A DNA stretch of 6,509 bases, taken from NCBI GenBank assembly GCA_002451175.1, contig DKBI01000105.1:1-6509 (forward strand), read 5' to 3'. Every line of letters starts with the position of its first letter. Positions within the stretch are counted from its first letter, which is position 1. Positions 1-5,507 of the stretch are shown here, in pieces. A model generated the notes under the pieces. That model did not search any database. It saw only the letters and a program-made list of their open reading frames with translations, and was not told the DNA's origin. A program made the position numbers and the translations under genes. The stretch is from Betaproteobacteria bacterium UBA6904. GTDB taxonomy: Bacteria > Pseudomonadota > Gammaproteobacteria > Burkholderiales > SG8-39.

Positions 1-59
1 GGTAGAGCGACGGACTGTTAATCCGCAGGTCCCAGGTTCGAGCCCTGGTCGGGGAGCCA
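1..59 (+). tRNA. tRNA-Asn (GTT), 3' part
   Basis: This is the last 59 bases of a tRNA cut by the left window edge; about 17 bases (5' acceptor strand and start of the D arm) are missing. The anticodon loop CTGTTAA at 15-21 gives anticodon GTT, which reads asparagine codons. The anticodon stem pairs 11-14 with 22-25; its outermost pair (10/26) is an A-C mismatch. The T arm is complete: stem 32-36 with 44-48 around the TTCGAGC loop. The 3' acceptor strand is 49-55, the discriminator base is G56 and the CCA end (57-59) is encoded. No clear intrinsic terminator follows. Confidence 0.95.
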
Positions 60-165
60 CATTTCTTGCTACGCAGACGCACGCCGGGAAGAACGGACGC
101 GTCGGTTCGGCACGACCCCAAGACGAACGTCGCATCGCGGCCGTGAGCCCCTTGGCGCTTGCTGC

Positions 166-186
166 GCGCGCGGCGCCGCCGCGCGC
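166..186. repeat. GC-rich inverted repeat (9-bp stem, 3-base loop)
   Basis: GCGCGCGGC at 166-174 pairs exactly with GCCGCGCGC at 178-186 around a 3-base loop. It lies about 110 bases beyond the tRNA end and is not followed by a T tract, so it is not a classical intrinsic terminator. It could slow or end read-through from the tRNA transcript, or be a by-product of local GC content. The pairing is seen; the role is not known. Confidence 0.5.
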
Positions 187-210
187 CGCCCCGGCGGACG
201 GCGGGCGCAT

Positions 211-230
211 TCTACGTAGAACTACGTAGT
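211..230. promoter_or_regulatory. Two tandem 10-bp palindromes (possible operator)
   Basis: TCTACGTAGA (211-220) is followed directly by ACTACGTAGT (221-230). Each is a perfect palindrome and they share the core CTACGTAG, spaced one helical turn apart (10 bases). It lies 31 bases upstream of the FNR-like box. Two symmetric sites on the same face of the helix suggest binding by a dimeric regulator. The TACGTA core would fit a LuxR/NarL-type response regulator, but that link is a guess; only the symmetry and spacing are seen. Confidence 0.5.
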
Positions 231-260
231 CCTTCTCCCGGCGCGGACTGCGCCAGCGCA

Positions 261-274
261 TTGATCTTTCTCAA
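261..274 (+). promoter_or_regulatory. FNR/Anr-type box upstream of the decahaem cytochrome
   Basis: The 14 bases TTGATCTTTCTCAA match the FNR consensus TTGAT-N4-ATCAA at 9 of 10 defined positions (C for A at the start of the right half). The right half CTCAA is repeated directly at 275-279. FNR-family proteins carry an oxygen-sensitive iron-sulphur cluster and activate genes when oxygen is low, a fitting control for an anaerobic respiratory cytochrome. The centre, 267.5, would be at -61.5 if transcription starts near 329. Confidence 0.5.
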
Positions 275-293
275 CTCAAAGGGGCATCCGCGC

Positions 294-322
294 TTTCCGA
301 TTGGTGCAAATGCATTTATCTT
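294..322 (+). promoter_or_regulatory. Possible promoter for the cytochrome gene
   Basis: TATCTT at 317-322 matches the -10 consensus at 4 of 6 positions and lies 17 bases after a poor -35 (TTTCCG, 294-299). A weak -35 is usual where an activator recruits polymerase. The implied start near 329 puts the FNR-like box at a class I activation distance. Other hexamers in this A/T-rich stretch could serve instead. Confidence 0.3.
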
Positions 323-378
323 TGCCGCAACATATACCGCCTGCGAGCCGAGTCGCTCGACGTCGGGATGCGTGTGCG

Positions 379-394
379 GCGCGCCATGGCGCGC
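379..394. repeat. 16-base perfect palindrome in the cytochrome leader
   Basis: The 16 bases centred between 386 and 387 read the same on both strands, with CCATGG at the centre. They lie 58-73 bases upstream of the chosen ATG (452), so they would form a short GC-rich hairpin in the mRNA leader, or a symmetric site in DNA. They also fall inside the N-terminal extension that a longer start at 368 would create, which is a further reason to doubt that start. Confidence 0.4.
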
Positions 395-439
395 ACGCGA
401 TCTCGGTTCAAGGCACAAGGAATTTGTCATCACACGACC

Positions 440-446
440 GGGAAGA
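440..446 (+). promoter_or_regulatory. Ribosome binding site deciding the start at 452
   Basis: GGGAAGA lies 5 bases before the ATG at 452. It is a modest Shine-Dalgarno match, but better placed than anything before the in-frame ATG codons at 368 and 386. The start at 452 also puts a complete lipoprotein signal peptide at the N terminus. Confidence 0.6.
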
Positions 447-451
447 CAACG

Positions 452-3187
452 ATGAAAACCACTCTGGTGCGGACGGCATGGATAGCTCTGGTGGCGGGAA
501 CGATCGCGGGCTGCGGCGGCGATGGGGGCGGCGGCGATGCCGCGCCCCCGCCGGTCATCACGCCCCCGCCGGTCACGGGCCCTGCCCCGGCCCCGGTGCC
601 TCCCGGCTCGACGACGATCGACGCGGGCGCCCTCAGCACCACGCAATTCAGCACGCTCGCGCCGCAGGTCGTCTTTGGCGGCGCCACGGTGGGCAGTCCG
701 CCGAAGATCAGCTTCGCCCTGCAGGACGCAAACGGCAACCCGATCGTCGGCATCGGCAAGGCGACGCGGCTGCGCGCCACCGACTCGGTTGCGAGCTACA
801 TGAACATCTACTTCACCATCGCCAAGCTCGTCCCCGGCGCGAACGGCGCGCCGAGCAAATGGGTGAGCTACGTCGTCACGACCGTCCCTTCCAAGGACGC
901 GCAGGGCGTCGTCGGCACGTCGGCCCCCACGCGCCCCGGCAGTGACAACACCGGCACGCTGGTGGACAACGGCAACGGCACCTACGTCTACACCTTCTAT
1001 CGCGACATCACGAAGGTGAAGGACGAAGTCGCCGCGATGAGCGCGTCCGGCAAGGAAGCGCTGGGCGACCTCACCTACGACGCGAATGCGGTTCACCGGA
1101 TCGCGCTCGTGGTATCCGGCGACGTGCCGGGCACGGGCAGCAACACGCCGGACGGTTCGGACTCCGGGGTTCCCCGCGTGCGCATGCAGAACCCGATCAA
1201 CGCGTTCTACGACTTCATTCCGGCGACGGGCAAGGCCGTTGCGGCGGCCGACCCGAGCCGGGAAATCGTCGCCACCGCCAAGTGCAACGAGTGTCACGAC
1301 AAGCTGGGGGGTGGCCCGGGCAATTCGACGGCCGCATCGCCCGCCGCGTTCCACGGCGGCGCGCGCAACGACACGCGGCTATGCGTGACCTGCCACACGT
1401 CGCAGCGCGGCTATGGGCGAACCGAAGCCACGATCAGCGGCAACACGTTCAGCGGCAGCACGTACGTCGTCGACGGCCGCACGATCGGCGACCTGCCGAA
1501 CTTCGTCCACAAGACGCACCTCGGCGAGCACCTCGCGAAGAAGAGCTACAACTACGCGAACGTGGTGTTCAATCACGTCACCTATCCGCAGGACATCAAG
1601 AACTGCACCAAGTGCCATGACGGCGCGGGGACGTCCAACAAGACGGCGAACGGGGACAACTGGAAAGCGGTGCCGAGCCGGCTGGCCTGCGGCGCGTGCC
1701 ACGACGGCATCAACTTCGCCACCGGCAAAGGGGTCACCCTGGCCGACGCGCGTGAAGGCATGACGACGTCGCAGTACGGCCACATCGGCGGTGCGCAGGC
1801 GGACGACAAGAACTGCGCCCTGTGCCACTCCGCGGACGCCGTGCCCGTGTACCACGTCACGGTGGATCCGGAAGGTTCGGAAGGCCGGGGCGGTTATCCG
1901 GTCAATACGGCCACCGACACGCCGACGCCGGGCTATCCGAGGGGCCAAGGTCCAGGCATCCCGCTGGCCTCCCAGCTGGGCAAGCTCCCGGACGGCGTCT
2001 ACAAGATCAACTTCGAAATCAAGCAGGTCACGGTCGCAAACAACGTCGCCACGGTCGTCTATCGCATCCTCAAAGACGGCGCACCGGTCACGTTGAACGC
2101 CACCGGCTACCTGATTGACGGCGTGGATGGGACGCCGAGCATCTACCTCGCGTACGCAGTGCCCCAGGACGGCATCGCCTCACCGGCCGACTGGAACGCC
2201 ACGGGAAGCGCCAATATCGACGCCCTCCGCGACGGGACCGACGGCACGCAGACCGGGCCCGATGCCAGCGGCTACTACACGGCCGTGCTGAGCAACGACG
2301 TTCTCCCCGCTGGCGCCAAGCTGGTGACCGCCGCGCTCGGCATCAACTACCAGGGATTCGTCCAGCTGAATCTGGCGGAGTTTCCCAAGGGGATCCGTCT
2401 GCGCGAGCCGGAGTTCGTGATGAAGGTGGCGGACGGATTCACCGGCCGCCGGGCCATCGTGGACAACGCCAAGTGCAACGCCTGCCATGGGCAATTGGGC
2501 GTGAGCCCGTCGTTCCACAGCGGCGCGCGCAACAACGGCACGGGCTGCGCCATCTGCCACGACCCCAACCGGGCGACCGGCCACACGGGGGCGAGCAACA
2601 ACTTCGGCGGTGGCTGGTCCGTACAGTCCAAGAACCTGATTCACGGCATCCATGGCGGCTCGAAACGTGATCAGCACTTCACGTACGAGGCGACTGCGGA
2701 GAATCCGGACGGTTTCGCGGAAGTCACGTTCCCGGGCATCCTGAAGAACTGCGAGACCTGCCACGTCGCAGGCAGCTACGACTTCAGCGCCTCGTCGAAC
2801 AGCGCGGCCCTGCCCAATCTGCTGTGGACGACGGACGCCAAGGGCGACATGCGCAACCCGAACAACGTCACCTCCATCGGGCTTTCCCCCTGGGTGACGA
2901 CGCTGGGTCGCGGTCAGGTGGACTACAGGACGGACAACCTGGTCAGCTCCCCCCTCGCCTCGTCCTGCTTCGGTTGCCATGACGACAGTCTGGCGGTGCA
3001 GCACATGCAGCAGAACGGCGGCACGCTGGTGACCTCGTTCTCGGGCGTCGCACAGCTTGGGCAGGGCGAAACCCAGCGCCCGGCCCCCGGCACGGCTTCC
3101 TCGATGAAGTTCACGAGGAGCGAAACCTGCATCCTGTGCCATGCCTCGGGCAAAGTGGCGGACATCAAGGCGATGCACGCCAAGTAG
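452..3187 (+). CDS. Outer-membrane decahaem c-type cytochrome, OmcA/MtrC family (lipoprotein)
   Basis: A 911-residue surface multihaem cytochrome, probably the terminal outer-membrane carrier that passes respiratory electrons to extracellular acceptors such as Fe(III) or Mn(IV) oxides. The start at 452 gives a lipoprotein signal peptide: MKTT, a hydrophobic stretch and lipobox IAGC with Cys21. Glycine at +2 is consistent with outer-membrane sorting. Residues 22-53 are a Gly/Pro-rich tether. Ten CXXCH motifs begin at residues 278, 311, 385, 413, 455 and 675, 699, 767, 839, 893. This matches the family's domain order: beta-barrel I (about 55-265), pentahaem II (278-459), beta-barrel III (about 475-660), pentahaem IV (675-897). 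It is longer than Shewanella MtrC or OmcA (roughly 670-735 residues). The only non-haem cysteine is the lipobox one. No MtrA, MtrB or other cytochrome gene is nearby, so it looks monocistronic. An FNR-like box lies upstream. The fold class is near certain; the acceptor is inferred. Confidence 0.95.
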   Translation: MKTTLVRTAWIALVAGTIAGCGGDGGGGDAAPPPVITPPPVTGPAPAPVPPGSTTIDAGALSTTQFSTLAPQVVFGGATVGSPPKISFALQDANGNPIVGIGKATRLRATDSVASYMNIYFTIAKLVPGANGAPSKWVSYVVTTVPSKDAQGVVGTSAPTRPGSDNTGTLVDNGNGTYVYTFYRDITKVKDEVAAMSASGKEALGDLTYDANAVHRIALVVSGDVPGTGSNTPDGSDSGVPRVRMQNPINAFYDFIPATGKAVAAADPSREIVATAKCNECHDKLGGGPGNSTAASPAAFHGGARNDTRLCVTCHTSQRGYGRTEATISGNTFSGSTYVVDGRTIGDLPNFVHKTHLGEHLAKKSYNYANVVFNHVTYPQDIKNCTKCHDGAGTSNKTANGDNWKAVPSRLACGACHDGINFATGKGVTLADAREGMTTSQYGHIGGAQADDKNCALCHSADAVPVYHVTVDPEGSEGRGGYPVNTATDTPTPGYPRGQGPGIPLASQLGKLPDGVYKINFEIKQVTVANNVATVVYRILKDGAPVTLNATGYLIDGVDGTPSIYLAYAVPQDGIASPADWNATGSANIDALRDGTDGTQTGPDASGYYTAVLSNDVLPAGAKLVTAALGINYQGFVQLNLAEFPKGIRLREPEFVMKVADGFTGRRAIVDNAKCNACHGQLGVSPSFHSGARNNGTGCAICHDPNRATGHTGASNNFGGGWSVQSKNLIHGIHGGSKRDQHFTYEATAENPDGFAEVTFPGILKNCETCHVAGSYDFSASSNSAALPNLLWTTDAKGDMRNPNNVTSIGLSPWVTTLGRGQVDYRTDNLVSSPLASSCFGCHDDSLAVQHMQQNGGTLVTSFSGVAQLGQGETQRPAPGTASSMKFTRSETCILCHASGKVADIKAMHAK

Positions 3188-3202
3188 AGCAGCAGCAGTA
3201 CC

Positions 3203-3240
3203 GTTGCGTCGGAGGAGCTACGCACCTCCTCCGCCGCAAC
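3203..3240 (+). other. Long stem-loop in the cytochrome 3' untranslated region
   Basis: Starting 15 bases after the stop, 3203-3208 pairs with 3235-3240 and 3210-3217 pairs with 3226-3233, giving 14 base pairs with one T-C mismatch and an 8-base loop. No T tract follows, and a separate terminator lies 17 bases further on. It may protect the mRNA 3' end from exonucleases. The CGCAAC of its 3' arm recurs at 3267-3272 inside the terminator loop, so an alternative pairing of 3203-3208 is possible. Confidence 0.6.
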
Positions 3241-3257
3241 CCTGAGTTGCACCCCTT

Positions 3258-3289
3258 ACCCGGTCGCGCAACGCTTCCGGGTTTTTTTT
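3258..3289 (+). terminator. Rho-independent terminator of the cytochrome gene
   Basis: ACCCGG (3258-3263) pairs with CCGGGT (3277-3282), with a possible inner GCG/CGC pairing at 3266-3268 and 3272-3274, followed directly by a run of eight T (3282-3289). This is the textbook form of an intrinsic terminator and separates the cytochrome transcript from the next genes. Confidence 0.9.
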
Positions 3290-3381
3290 GTCCTGCGCGA
3301 GGCGCGCAGTCGCCGTGGCCGGCTTGCGCAAAGTCAACGGGCAAACCGAGCGCCGGGCTATGTTGGAGAGGCCGCACAACC

Positions 3382-3386
3382 GGAGG
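3382..3386 (+). promoter_or_regulatory. Ribosome binding site deciding the start at 3393
   Basis: GGAGG lies 6 bases before the ATG at 3393, a strong Shine-Dalgarno. In-frame ATG codons further upstream (3288, 3360) have no comparable site, and 3288 lies within the T tract of the preceding terminator. No convincing promoter is visible in 3290-3381; a TATGTT at 3359-3364 is a weak -10 candidate without a -35. Confidence 0.75.
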
Positions 3387-3392
3387 CACGCC

Positions 3393-3638
3393 ATGCTCAA
3401 GACCGGCCACCCCGCCCAGGTCGGCGCACCCGACCCCGAGCGCAAGAACTCCCCCATCCTCGACGAGGCGAGCGGCGACGAAGAAGGGCTGACGCACAAC
3501 TTCGAGCCCGAGACCGGGGTCTGCTACTTCAATGGCAAGCCCTTCGCGATCGGGGAGTACGTCTGCAGCGGCAGCGAGCTCCTGCACTGCGAGGAGCGCG
3601 GGGTGTGGGTCCGCAAGGGACCCTGCGATCCGCGCTGA
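3393..3638 (+). CDS. Small four-cysteine protein, resembling DUF1496
   Basis: An 81-residue protein with no signal peptide or membrane segment, so probably cytoplasmic. Residues 1-38 are polar and rich in Pro, Asp and Glu, probably disordered. Residues 41-81 form a compact cysteine-rich unit with Cys44, Cys58, Cys66 and Cys78, beginning GVCYFNGKPFAIGEYVC. The C-Y-x-G-x-x-F-x-x-G pattern followed by further cysteines resembles the DUF1496 group of uncharacterised small proteins; this is recognition from memory and not a confirmed match. Four cysteines could bind a metal or form two disulphides; the lack of an export signal favours metal binding. The CBS gene follows after 40 bases, so the two are probably co-transcribed. 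Function is unknown. The start is set by a strong GGAGG site. Confidence 0.75.
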   Translation: MLKTGHPAQVGAPDPERKNSPILDEASGDEEGLTHNFEPETGVCYFNGKPFAIGEYVCSGSELLHCEERGVWVRKGPCDPR

Positions 3639-3678
3639 GTCAGAAACGCGGCGAAGCCGTCATCGCGAGGAGAGACCG

Positions 3679-4149
3679 ATGGCCATCGGCGAAATCTGCA
3701 GGCGCGACGTGGTCGTCGCCGCGCGCGACATCACGGTGCGCAACGCGGCGCAGCTCATGCGCGAGCGCCACGTGGGCTGTGTGGTGCTCGCCGAAGAGCG
3801 CGACGGGCGCAGCAGGCCCTGCGGCATCGTCACCGACCGCGACGTCGTCGTCGCGGTCACGGCGCTCGGCCTCGACGCCGACGTCATCCGTGCGGGCGAC
3901 GTCGCGGCGAAGGAATTGCTCGAAATCCACGAGGGCGCCGGAATCGCCGAAACGGTCGCCGTGATGCGCACGAAGGGCGTGAGGCGCCTGCCGGTGGTCG
4001 ATCAGGACGGGTACCTCGTCGGCATCGTCACGGCCGACGACATCCTGGAACTCCTGGCGGGCGAATTGACCGGGATCGCCAGCATGGTGTCGCGCGAGCA
4101 ACGCAGGGAAAGCAGCGAGCGGCGGGCCGGCGCGGCGCGTAGAGCCTGA
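3679..4149 (+). CDS. Stand-alone CBS-domain pair protein
   Basis: A 156-residue protein made almost entirely of two CBS domains (a Bateman module), which in this family usually bind AMP, ATP or related adenosyl ligands and act as energy or ligand sensors. CBS1 spans about 4-61 and ends in GIVTDRD (49-55). CBS2 spans about 74-130, with the typical VRRLPVVDQDG and then GIVTADD (115-121). Residues 131-156 are a charged, Arg-rich tail, possibly disordered. There is no catalytic domain, signal peptide or membrane segment, so it probably works by binding a partner. The start at 3679 is supported by GAGGAGA at 3667-3673; the frame is open further upstream, but that part overlaps the previous gene and does not look like CBS sequence. 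The gene follows the four-cysteine protein by 40 bases and ends 3 bases from the stop of the convergent GTPase gene. The partner is unknown. Confidence 0.9.
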   Translation: MAIGEICRRDVVVAARDITVRNAAQLMRERHVGCVVLAEERDGRSRPCGIVTDRDVVVAVTALGLDADVIRAGDVAAKELLEIHEGAGIAETVAVMRTKGVRRLPVVDQDGYLVGIVTADDILELLAGELTGIASMVSREQRRESSERRAGAARRA

Positions 4150-4162
4150 CGCTCAGCGCCGC
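4132..4162. terminator. Inverted repeat across both convergent stop codons (possible bidirectional terminator)
   Basis: GCGGCGC (4132-4138) pairs with GCGCCGC (4156-4162), and inside it GAGC (4142-4145) pairs with GCTC (4151-4154), around a 5-base loop; a 3-base bulge on one side and one base on the other separate the stems. The TGA of the CBS gene (4147-4149) and the TCA of the opposite GTPase gene (4153-4155) both lie inside it. There is no T tract either way, so simple intrinsic termination is doubtful, but it is the only such structure in the junction. Confidence 0.4.
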
Positions 4163-5487
4163 CTGGGCGCGCTCCGCACGAAGGCCTCGAGCACGGCACC
4201 GAGGCCGGGATCCTCGGCCTCTGCCAGCTCGTAGCGCGCGCGCACGATCCGCGGGCCAGCGCCGAGCAGCGAAGACAAGTCACAGGGCGTCGCGCTGACG
4301 ACAGCCTCGGCGCCGCAGCGAACAATCGTCTCGCGCAGCGCGGCGCGCTCCTCCGTCGAATAGCCGAGTGCGGGCAGCACCGGGCCGATGTGCGGGAACT
4401 TCGCATAGGTGCGCGCGAGAAGAGGCGCCGCGTGCGGCCGCGGATCGATGATTTCGCGCGCCCCCTCCTTCACCGCGGCGCGATAGCCGGCGCCGGTCGC
4501 CATGCCGCCGTGCGTGATCGTGGGGCCGTCCTCGATCACCAGCACCCGCCGCCCGCGTACCGCGTCGGGCGCATCCAGCGTCACTGGCGATGCCACGCGA
4601 ATCGCGCGCGCGCGCGGATTCAAGGCCCGGGCCGCCCGCAGGACGCGATCCACGTCCGCTGCCGGGGCGGCGTCCGATTTCGCAACCAGAACCACGTCCG
4701 CCATGCGCAGCACCGTCTCGCCCGGGTGGTACGCAGCCTCCTGTCCAGGCCGCAGGGCGTCGGCCAGCACGATGTGCAGGTCGGGACGAACGAACGGAAA
4801 ATCGTTGTTCCCGCCGTCCCAAAGGATCAGGTCGCTCTCGCGCTCGGCCAGCGCGATCACGCGCGCCATGTCGACGCCCGAGTAGACGACCTGGCCCAGG
4901 GCGAGGTGCGGCTCGAACTCCTCGCGCTCCTCCAGCGTGCAGCTCGCCGCCTCGAGATCGGCGCGCGTGGCGAAGCGCTGCACGGCCGCCGCCGCGAGAT
5001 CGCCGTAGGGCATGGGATGGCGGATCACCGCGACGCGCAGCCCGTGCGCCCGCAGGCGCCCGGCGATCCAGCGCGCGGTCTGCGACTTGCCGCACCCGGT
5101 GCGCACTGCGCTGACCGCGATCACGGGAACGCCGGCCGGCAGCATCGTGCGCGCGGGACCGAGCAGGAGAAAATCCGCCCCGCCCGCCAGCGCGCGCGAG
5201 GCCAGGTGCATCACTTCCGCATGGGACAGGTCGCTGTAGGCGAAATTCGCGAGCCCGATGCGCTCGCGCTGCAGCAGCGCGTCGAGGCCTGCCTCGTCGA
5301 CGATCGGAATGCCCTCCGGGTAGAGCGGCCCGGCGAGCGCAGCCGGATAACGGCGCGCGGCGATGCCCGGAATCTGCGCCGCGGTGAACGCGACGACTTC
5401 GCTCGCGGCGTCCTCCCGGTAGACGCAGTTGAAATTGTGGAAGTCGCGCCCCGCCGCACCGACGATGACGACCCGCGCGCGTTCCAT
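4153..5487 (-). CDS. P-loop GTPase, cyclic 2,3-diphosphoglycerate synthetase-like (COG2403 type)
   Basis: A 444-residue cytoplasmic protein resembling the archaeal cyclic 2,3-diphosphoglycerate synthetase family, whose bacterial members are mostly annotated only as predicted GTPases. Residues 5-110 look like a Rossmann-type nucleotide-binding domain opening RVVIVGAAGRDFHNFN. A BioD-like (SIMIBI-class) P-loop follows, AVRTGCGKS at 127-135, with Lys134 and Ser135 as likely phosphate and Mg ligands. LILWDGGNNDFPF (220-232) is the probable Walker B and metal region. LVAKSD (267-272) is where an NKxD-type base-recognition motif would be expected, but Asn is replaced by Ala. EDGPTITHGGM (319-329) is a further conserved-looking loop. 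The true substrate in bacteria is not established, and cyclic diphosphoglycerate itself is known mainly from methanogens, so that reaction should not be assumed. It is the last gene of a leftward run, 20 bases after the TraR/DksA-like gene. The ATG at 5487 has only a weak GGCGGG upstream. The family call is strong, the reaction open. Confidence 0.85.
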   Translation of the reverse strand: MERARVVIVGAAGRDFHNFNCVYREDAASEVVAFTAAQIPGIAARRYPAALAGPLYPEGIPIVDEAGLDALLQRERIGLANFAYSDLSHAEVMHLASRALAGGADFLLLGPARTMLPAGVPVIAVSAVRTGCGKSQTARWIAGRLRAHGLRVAVIRHPMPYGDLAAAAVQRFATRADLEAASCTLEEREEFEPHLALGQVVYSGVDMARVIALAERESDLILWDGGNNDFPFVRPDLHIVLADALRPGQEAAYHPGETVLRMADVVLVAKSDAAPAADVDRVLRAARALNPRARAIRVASPVTLDAPDAVRGRRVLVIEDGPTITHGGMATGAGYRAAVKEGAREIIDPRPHAAPLLARTYAKFPHIGPVLPALGYSTEERAALRETIVRCGAEAVVSATPCDLSSLLGAGPRIVRARYELAEAEDPGLGAVLEAFVRSAPRRR

Positions 5488-5507
5488 GGCGGCACCCGCC
5501 GGCGGAT

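Larger units (their letters stand above)
60..451. other. Non-coding leader between tRNA-Asn and the cytochrome gene
   Basis: These 392 bases hold no convincing gene. The first part (60-210) is very GC-rich and contains a strong hairpin at 166-186. The middle (211-340) is noticeably richer in A and T than its surroundings and holds two tandem palindromes, an FNR-like box and possible promoter hexamers. The last part (341-451) would be transcribed leader and contains a 16-base perfect palindrome. Open frames crossing this stretch lack a good ribosome binding site and have arginine- or alanine-rich translations typical of chance frames in GC-rich DNA. Confidence 0.7.

Noticed and set aside
166..186. 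Intrinsic terminator for the tRNA transcript
   Set aside because: The hairpin is strong, but it is not followed by a T run and lies more than 100 bases beyond the tRNA end.
1..451. Genomic island or prophage attachment at the tRNA-Asn 3' end
   Set aside because: The tRNA end is intact, but no direct repeat of its last 20 or so bases is seen elsewhere in the window, and no integrase or phage gene is present.
212..1354. Long open frame on the minus strand (380 codons) opposite the cytochrome gene
   Set aside because: It lies opposite the leader and the first third of a certain cytochrome gene. Its translation is Arg/Ala/Gly-rich with no recognisable domain, as expected for a chance frame in GC-rich DNA.
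2180..3178. Long open frame on the minus strand (332 codons) opposite the second half of the cytochrome gene
   Set aside because: It is fully antisense to the domain III and IV coding region, has low-complexity Arg/Val/Ala composition and no ribosome binding site or family motif.
4153..5487. Dethiobiotin synthetase (bioD) as the identity of the P-loop protein
   Set aside because: The P-loop is BioD-like, but the protein is about twice as long, has an extra N-terminal Rossmann-type domain, and its other motifs fit the cyclic 2,3-diphosphoglycerate synthetase-like family better.
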